Shown here: positions 60,427-64,000 of the stretch, in pieces
Numbering within the stretch: position 1 is the stretch's first letter
Layout of the letters: each line of letters begins with the position of its first letter
Assembly (NCBI RefSeq): GCF_000236405.1
Contig: NC_016621.1
Coordinates: forward strand, 124,001 to 188,000
Reading direction: 5' to 3'
Source: Blattabacterium sp. (Cryptocercus punctulatus) str. Cpu
Lineage (GTDB): Bacteria > Bacteroidota > Bacteroidia > Flavobacteriales > Blattabacteriaceae
Length of the DNA: 64,000 bases
Made by a program: the position numbers and the translations under genes
Notes under the pieces: model-generated
Told to the model about the DNA's origin: nothing
Databases searched by the model: none
What the model saw: only the letters and a program-made list of their open reading frames with translations

Positions 60427-60503
60427 GGGCAATTAGCTCAGTTTGGTTTAGAGCATCTGTTTTACAAGCAGGGGGGTCACTGGTTCAAATCCAGTATTGC
60501 CCA
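60427..60503 (+). tRNA. tRNA-Val (UAC)
   Basis: 77 nt. Acceptor GGGCAAT pairs with ATTGCCC, anticodon stem TCTGT/GCAGG with two G-U pairs around TTTACAA (anticodon TAC), long D loop AGTTTGGTTTA, T loop TTCAAAT. The convergent miaA gene overlaps its 3' three-quarters. Confidence 0.94.
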
Positions 60504-61398
60504 CTTTATTTAAAATAAAAGATAATATTTTATCTTTTTCTTTTGGATTAAACCATGTTATGGAAGGATCTTTTCTGTACCATGTTAATTGTTTTTTTGC
60601 ATATTTTCGGGTATTTTTTTTTATTTCTTCTGAAATTTCTAAAATAGAATATTTTTTTTTGGAAAAAAAATTATAAATTTCTTTATATCCTATAGTATTT
60701 AAACTATTTAGATATCTATAAGGATAATATTTTTTGGCTTCTTCTAATAATCCATTTTTGATCATTTTTTCTACTCTATTATTGATTCGAAAATAAATTT
60801 CATCTTTTGATAAAATTAATCCTATTTTTAAAACCGTAAAATTATTTAAATATTTTTTTTTAAAGAAAAAAATAGGAGGATTACCTGTAGATTGAAATAT
60901 TTCTAAATATCGTATTAAACGTCTTGGATTATTCATATCTAAATAATTAGGTATTTTTCCATACTTTTTAACTTTTTTTTGTAAAAAAAGGATCCCTTTT
61001 TTTTTAAAATTAAAAATTAAATTATTTCTAATATTTAAATCAATATTGGGAATATCAGATAATCCATTTATTACTGCTTTTTCATATAGCCCCGATCCTC
61101 CCACCATGATTAAAATAGAATATTTATGAAATAATTTTTTTATTTTTTGACGAGATTCTATCTCAAAATATTTTGCATTATAAATTTGATGAATAGTTAA
61201 ATGTCCTATAAAATGATGAGGAATTAATTTAAGATCTTCCATTGTTGGCATAGAAGTTCCTATTTTTAGTTCTTTATAAAATTGTCTAGAATCACAAGAT
61301 AAAATTTCCGTTTTTAATTGTTTTGCTAAAAAAATTGAAATAGATGTTTTTCCAATACTTGTGGGACCTAAAATAAAAATGATAAAACGATTTTTCAA
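60448..61398 (-). CDS. miaA: tRNA dimethylallyltransferase
   Basis: 316 residues. The P-loop [18 protein letters not shown] is at the N-terminus; the catalytic region [19 protein letters not shown] is near residue 35, then [11 protein letters not shown], and [16 protein letters not shown] and LTWYRKD follow. It prenylates A37 of tRNAs reading U-starting codons. The last about 18 residues ([18 protein letters not shown]) are the antisense reading of tRNA-Val, so the natural stop was lost and the frame runs through the tRNA. Its start overlaps the aroC stop by 4 nt. Confidence 0.95.
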   Translation of the reverse strand: MKNRFIIFILGPTSIGKTSISIFLAKQLKTEILSCDSRQFYKELKIGTSMPTMEDLKLIPHHFIGHLTIHQIYNAKYFEIESRQKIKKLFHKYSILIMVGGSGLYEKAVINGLSDIPNIDLNIRNNLIFNFKKKGILFLQKKVKKYGKIPNYLDMNNPRRLIRYLEIFQSTGNPPIFFFKKKYLNNFTVLKIGLILSKDEIYFRINNRVEKMIKNGLLEEAKKYYPYRYLNSLNTIGYKEIYNFFSKKKYSILEISEEIKKNTRKYAKKQLTWYRKDPSITWFNPKEKDKILSFILNKVGNTGFEPVTPLLVKQML

Positions 61399-62480
61399 TT
61401 TTTTATTTCAGAATATTTAGATAATTTTTTTAACATATAATAATCTACTATAACTAAAGCAGTCATTGATTCTACAATAGGAACAGCACGAGGAAGTACA
61501 CAAGGATCATGTCTTCCTTTTCCTTCTATAATTGAAAAATTTCCATATTTATCTATAGTTTTTTGTTTTTTCATAATTGTTGCTACAGGTTTAAAAGCAA
61601 TTTTAAAATAAATATCCATTCCATTTGATATTCCACCTTGAATTCCTCCAGATAAATTAGTTTGAGTAGTCCCATCAATATTAAATAAATCATTATGTTG
61701 AGATCCAGTTAATTTAGAACCAAAAAATCCACTACCATATTCAAATCCTTTTACAGCATTAATTGAAAGCATTGCTTTAGCTAATTCTGCATGTAATTTA
61801 TCAAAAACCGGTTCTCCAATTCCAGATGAAATATTTTTTATTACACAAGTAATAGTTCCTCCTAGAGTATCCCCTATTTTTTTGGTTTGATGAATTAATG
61901 ATAACATTTTTTCTTCGGTATATATATCTGGACATCTAATAGGTGATTTTTCTATATTTTTTTCAGATAAATCAAGATCTTGATAAGATTTATTTATTTC
62001 AATATTTCCTACAGAAGAAACATAAGATATTATTTGAATATTTTTTATTAATTGTTTAGCAATAGATCCCGCTACAACTCTACATATTGTTTCCCGAGCA
62101 GAAGATCTACCACCACCTTTATAATCTCTTATTCCATATTTTTTTTCATATGTAAAATCTGAATGAGAAGGACGATATATATTTTTTATATGTTTATAAT
62201 CTTCAGATTTATGATCTTTATTATCAATAATAAAACCGATAGGAGTTCCTGTAGTTATTCCATCTAAGATACCTGAAAGAAAATTTACTTGATCAGGTTC
62301 ATTTCTTGGAGTTACAATAGATGATTGACCAGGTCTTCTACGATTTAATTCTTTTTGAATTTTTTTAAAATTTAATTTTAATCCAGCTGGACATCCATCA
62401 ATAATTCCTCCTAAAGAATTTCCATGGCTCTCTCCAAAAGTAGTAATTCGAAATATATTTCCAAAAATATTACCAGCCAT
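61395..62480 (-). CDS. aroC: Chorismate synthase
   Basis: 361 residues. The N-terminal [20 protein letters not shown], the FMN-site [37 protein letters not shown] and the C-terminal [18 protein letters not shown] are complete. It converts EPSP to chorismate, the branch point of aromatic amino acids and folate, matching aroE in this window. Coupled to miaA by a 4-nt overlap. Confidence 0.97.
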   Translation of the reverse strand: MAGNIFGNIFRITTFGESHGNSLGGIIDGCPAGLKLNFKKIQKELNRRRPGQSSIVTPRNEPDQVNFLSGILDGITTGTPIGFIIDNKDHKSEDYKHIKNIYRPSHSDFTYEKKYGIRDYKGGGRSSARETICRVVAGSIAKQLIKNIQIISYVSSVGNIEINKSYQDLDLSEKNIEKSPIRCPDIYTEEKMLSLIHQTKKIGDTLGGTITCVIKNISSGIGEPVFDKLHAELAKAMLSINAVKGFEYGSGFFGSKLTGSQHNDLFNIDGTTQTNLSGGIQGGISNGMDIYFKIAFKPVATIMKKQKTIDKYGNFSIIEGKGRHDPCVLPRAVPIVESMTALVIVDYYMLKKLSKYSEIKN

Positions 62481-62507
62481 AAATTAATGTAATTATTTAA
62501 AAAAATT

Positions 62508-64000
62508 TTAATTTTTTATTTCTATAGAAAGGGGTCTACCAAAATGATTTATTCTACTCATTCCTGTTAAGATTTTATTTTGATAACGTTTTTCTACTTC
62601 AAATAAAGAAAAATTTGATAAAATTTCTATATGTCCAATATTAATACGTGAATTTTTATTCACTATTTGATTAATTAAATTAATTAATCTTAATTTTGTT
62701 AAATTATCTTTGGATCCTATATTTAAAAAAAGTTTAGAAAAAGATTCTTTTTTGAATTTTTTAGATTTTAAAAAAGATCCTTTTTTGAATTTTTTAGTAT
62801 AAAATAAAGAGGAATTAGATTTAGAGGAAAAAATAATATTAAGATCTTTAGAATTTTTATAAGATGAAATAAAACGATTAAATTCTATCCAAGAAAAACG
62901 TTTTATTAATTCTTCTTTATCAAAAGATTCTAATTTTTTTTTTATTTTTGGAAAATAAGGAATCATTGATTGTTCATCAACTACTACTTTTTTTACTTTT
63001 TCTATAAAATAAAGGAATTGTTTTTCGCAAATTTCTTTTCCAGAAGGGATCATAGTTCTTTCAAAAGTTTTTCCAATTTTTTTTTCAAATTCTCGTAAAT
63101 TTTTAATTTCATTAGAATGAATAATACAAACGGAAATACCTGAATTTCCAGCTCTTCCCGTTCGACCACTTCTATGCACATAAATTTCATTTTCATCAGG
63201 AAGATTATAGTTTATAACATGAGTAATATCATTTACATCTATTCCTCTAGCAGCAACATCTGTTGCTACAAGTAATTGTAATTTTTTTGTTCTGAATTTA
63301 TTCATAACAGACTCACGTTGTGCTTGTGATAAATCTCCATAAATAGCATCTGTATTATAACCATCTTGTATTAAAGATTCTGCTATTTCTTTAGTATTTT
63401 TTCTAGTTCTACAAAATATAATTCCATAAATTTCGGGATGTATATCTACAATACGTTTTAATGCTAAATATTTATTTGAATTACTTACTATGTAGTAAAT
63501 ATGTTTTACATCATCAGAACAAATATTCCGTTTTCCTGTAATAATTTCTTTTGGTTCTATTAAATAAGAATGTGCTATAACATTCATATATTTAGACATT
63601 GTAGCCGAAAATAATAAACTTTGTCTTTTTTTTGGTAATTTTAATATAATGGAATCTAATTCTTCTTTAAATCCCATATTTAGCATTTCATCTGCTTCAT
63701 CAAGTATTAAATACTTAATATTAGATAAATATAATTTATTTCTTCGAATTAAATCAATAATTCTACCTGGTGTACCTACAATTATATGATTACTTTTTTT
63801 CAATAATTGTATTTGATTATCTATGCTAACTCCACCATATAATGGAATAATTTTTATTAGTAAAATATATTTTGAAAAACTTAATAGATCACGTGTAATT
63901 TGAAGACATAATTCTCTTGTTGGACATAATATTAATGCTTGTGCATAACGAATCTCTAAATTTATTTTTTGTATAATAGGTAATCCAAAAGCTGCAGTCT
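62508..64000 (-). CDS. deaD: DEAD-box ATP-dependent RNA helicase, partial (5' end outside window)
   Basis: About 496 C-terminal residues are visible; the frame is open to the window edge, entering within the TAAFGLP of motif I. Then follow LCPTRELCLQI (Ia), GG (Ib region), VGTPGRIIDL, ILDEADEMLNMGF (II), LLFSATMSK (III), FCRTRKNTKEIAESL (IV), ATDVAARGIDVNDI (V) and HRSGRTGRAG (VI). The C-terminal part resembles the DeaD/DbpA RNA-binding domain (NIGHIEILSNFSLFEVEKRY, GRPLSIEI). A Met or TTG start at 63803 would remove motifs I and Ia, so it is not the real start. It remodels structured RNA and assists ribosome assembly or cold adaptation. An 11-residue tandem duplication lies in the linker. 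Confidence 0.93.
   Translation of the reverse strand, partial: TAAFGLPIIQKINLEIRYAQALILCPTRELCLQITRDLLSFSKYILLIKIIPLYGGVSIDNQIQLLKKSNHIIVGTPGRIIDLIRRNKLYLSNIKYLILDEADEMLNMGFKEELDSIILKLPKKRQSLLFSATMSKYMNVIAHSYLIEPKEIITGKRNICSDDVKHIYYIVSNSNKYLALKRIVDIHPEIYGIIFCRTRKNTKEIAESLIQDGYNTDAIYGDLSQAQRESVMNKFRTKKLQLLVATDVAARGIDVNDITHVINYNLPDENEIYVHRSGRTGRAGNSGISVCIIHSNEIKNLREFEKKIGKTFERTMIPSGKEICEKQFLYFIEKVKKVVVDEQSMIPYFPKIKKKLESFDKEELIKRFSWIEFNRFISSYKNSKDLNIIFSSKSNSSLFYTKKFKKGSFLKSKKFKKESFSKLFLNIGSKDNLTKLRLINLINQIVNKNSRINIGHIEILSNFSLFEVEKRYQNKILTGMSRINHFGRPLSIEIKN
62738..62797. repeat. 33-bp tandem duplication inside the DEAD-box gene
   Basis: Two 27-nt copies (62738-62764 and 62771-62797) spaced 33 bp apart differ at one base. 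In frame they encode KKFKKESFSK and KKFKKGSFLK, a duplicated 11-residue basic unit in the linker before the RNA-binding domain. Confidence 0.8.

Overview
The window is gene-dense, very AT-rich and full of homopolymer runs. Its gene content is that of a strongly reduced Bacteroidota (Flavobacteriia-type) genome. Bacteroidota hallmarks include the rluD / PASTA protein / ddl block, murA next to a DUF4290 gene, ribonuclease Y, a deoxyhypusine-synthase-like gene, a diheme-type sdhCAB set, and tRNA-Thr-Tyr-Gly-Thr / tuf / tRNA-Trp / secE-nusG-rplKAJL-rpoBC. Extreme AT bias, frequent TTG/GTG starts, almost no spacers, no insertion sequences and several eroding relics fit an obligate insect endosymbiont. 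Blattabacterium (cockroach symbiont) is my best guess, because cell-wall, DNA-repair and TCA genes are retained. The assignment rests on gene content and style, not on a database match.

Layout. Positions 1-5 kb: pseudouridine synthase (cut by the window edge), PASTA protein, ddl, then feoA-feoB with a broken third feo gene. 5-9.6 kb: rseP, a frameshifted 5-formyl-THF cyclo-ligase, an alpha/beta hydrolase, coaX, a HIT protein and greA. 9.6-10 kb: relic of a secreted thermonuclease. 10-17.3 kb (minus strand): murA, DUF4290, a cation-efflux transporter, a UvrD/PcrA helicase and recG. 17.3-20 kb: tRNA-Val, rpsU, aroE, ribD, ferredoxin. 20-20.4 kb: apparent uracil-DNA glycosylase relic. 20.4-24.4 kb (minus): lpd, a deoxyhypusine-synthase-like gene, rny. 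24.7-37.2 kb (plus): cysteine desulfurase, sdhCAB, accA, dnaB, a LolC/E-like permease, glmM, rplS, then a minus-strand lipoprotein and guaB. 37.2-40 kb (minus): two tRNAs and mutS. 40-57.4 kb (plus): ileS, a DksA-like gene, lspA, four tRNAs, tuf, tRNA-Trp and the large ribosomal/RNA-polymerase operon. 57.4-64 kb: glnS (minus), folC and tRNA-Val (plus), miaA, aroC and a DEAD-box helicase cut by the window edge (minus).

The genes cover envelope building (ddl, murA, glmM, lspA, rseP), transcription and translation, DNA repair, and core metabolism (sdh, lpd, aroE/aroC, ribD, folC, guaB, accA, coaX). I see no CRISPR array, prophage, transposon, toxin-antitoxin or defence locus, and no convincing new multi-gene system. 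The most interesting signals come from genome decay and its rescue. Two small genes are broken exactly at long homopolymers, where polymerase slippage could restore the frame. Two intergenic stretches still carry recognisable enzyme motifs. Perfect hairpins lie between lpd and its upstream neighbour and between rplJ and rplL. Two coding regions run antisense into tRNA genes. One tRNA-Thr has a U-U mismatch in three different stems, and a small low-complexity lipoprotein has been kept.
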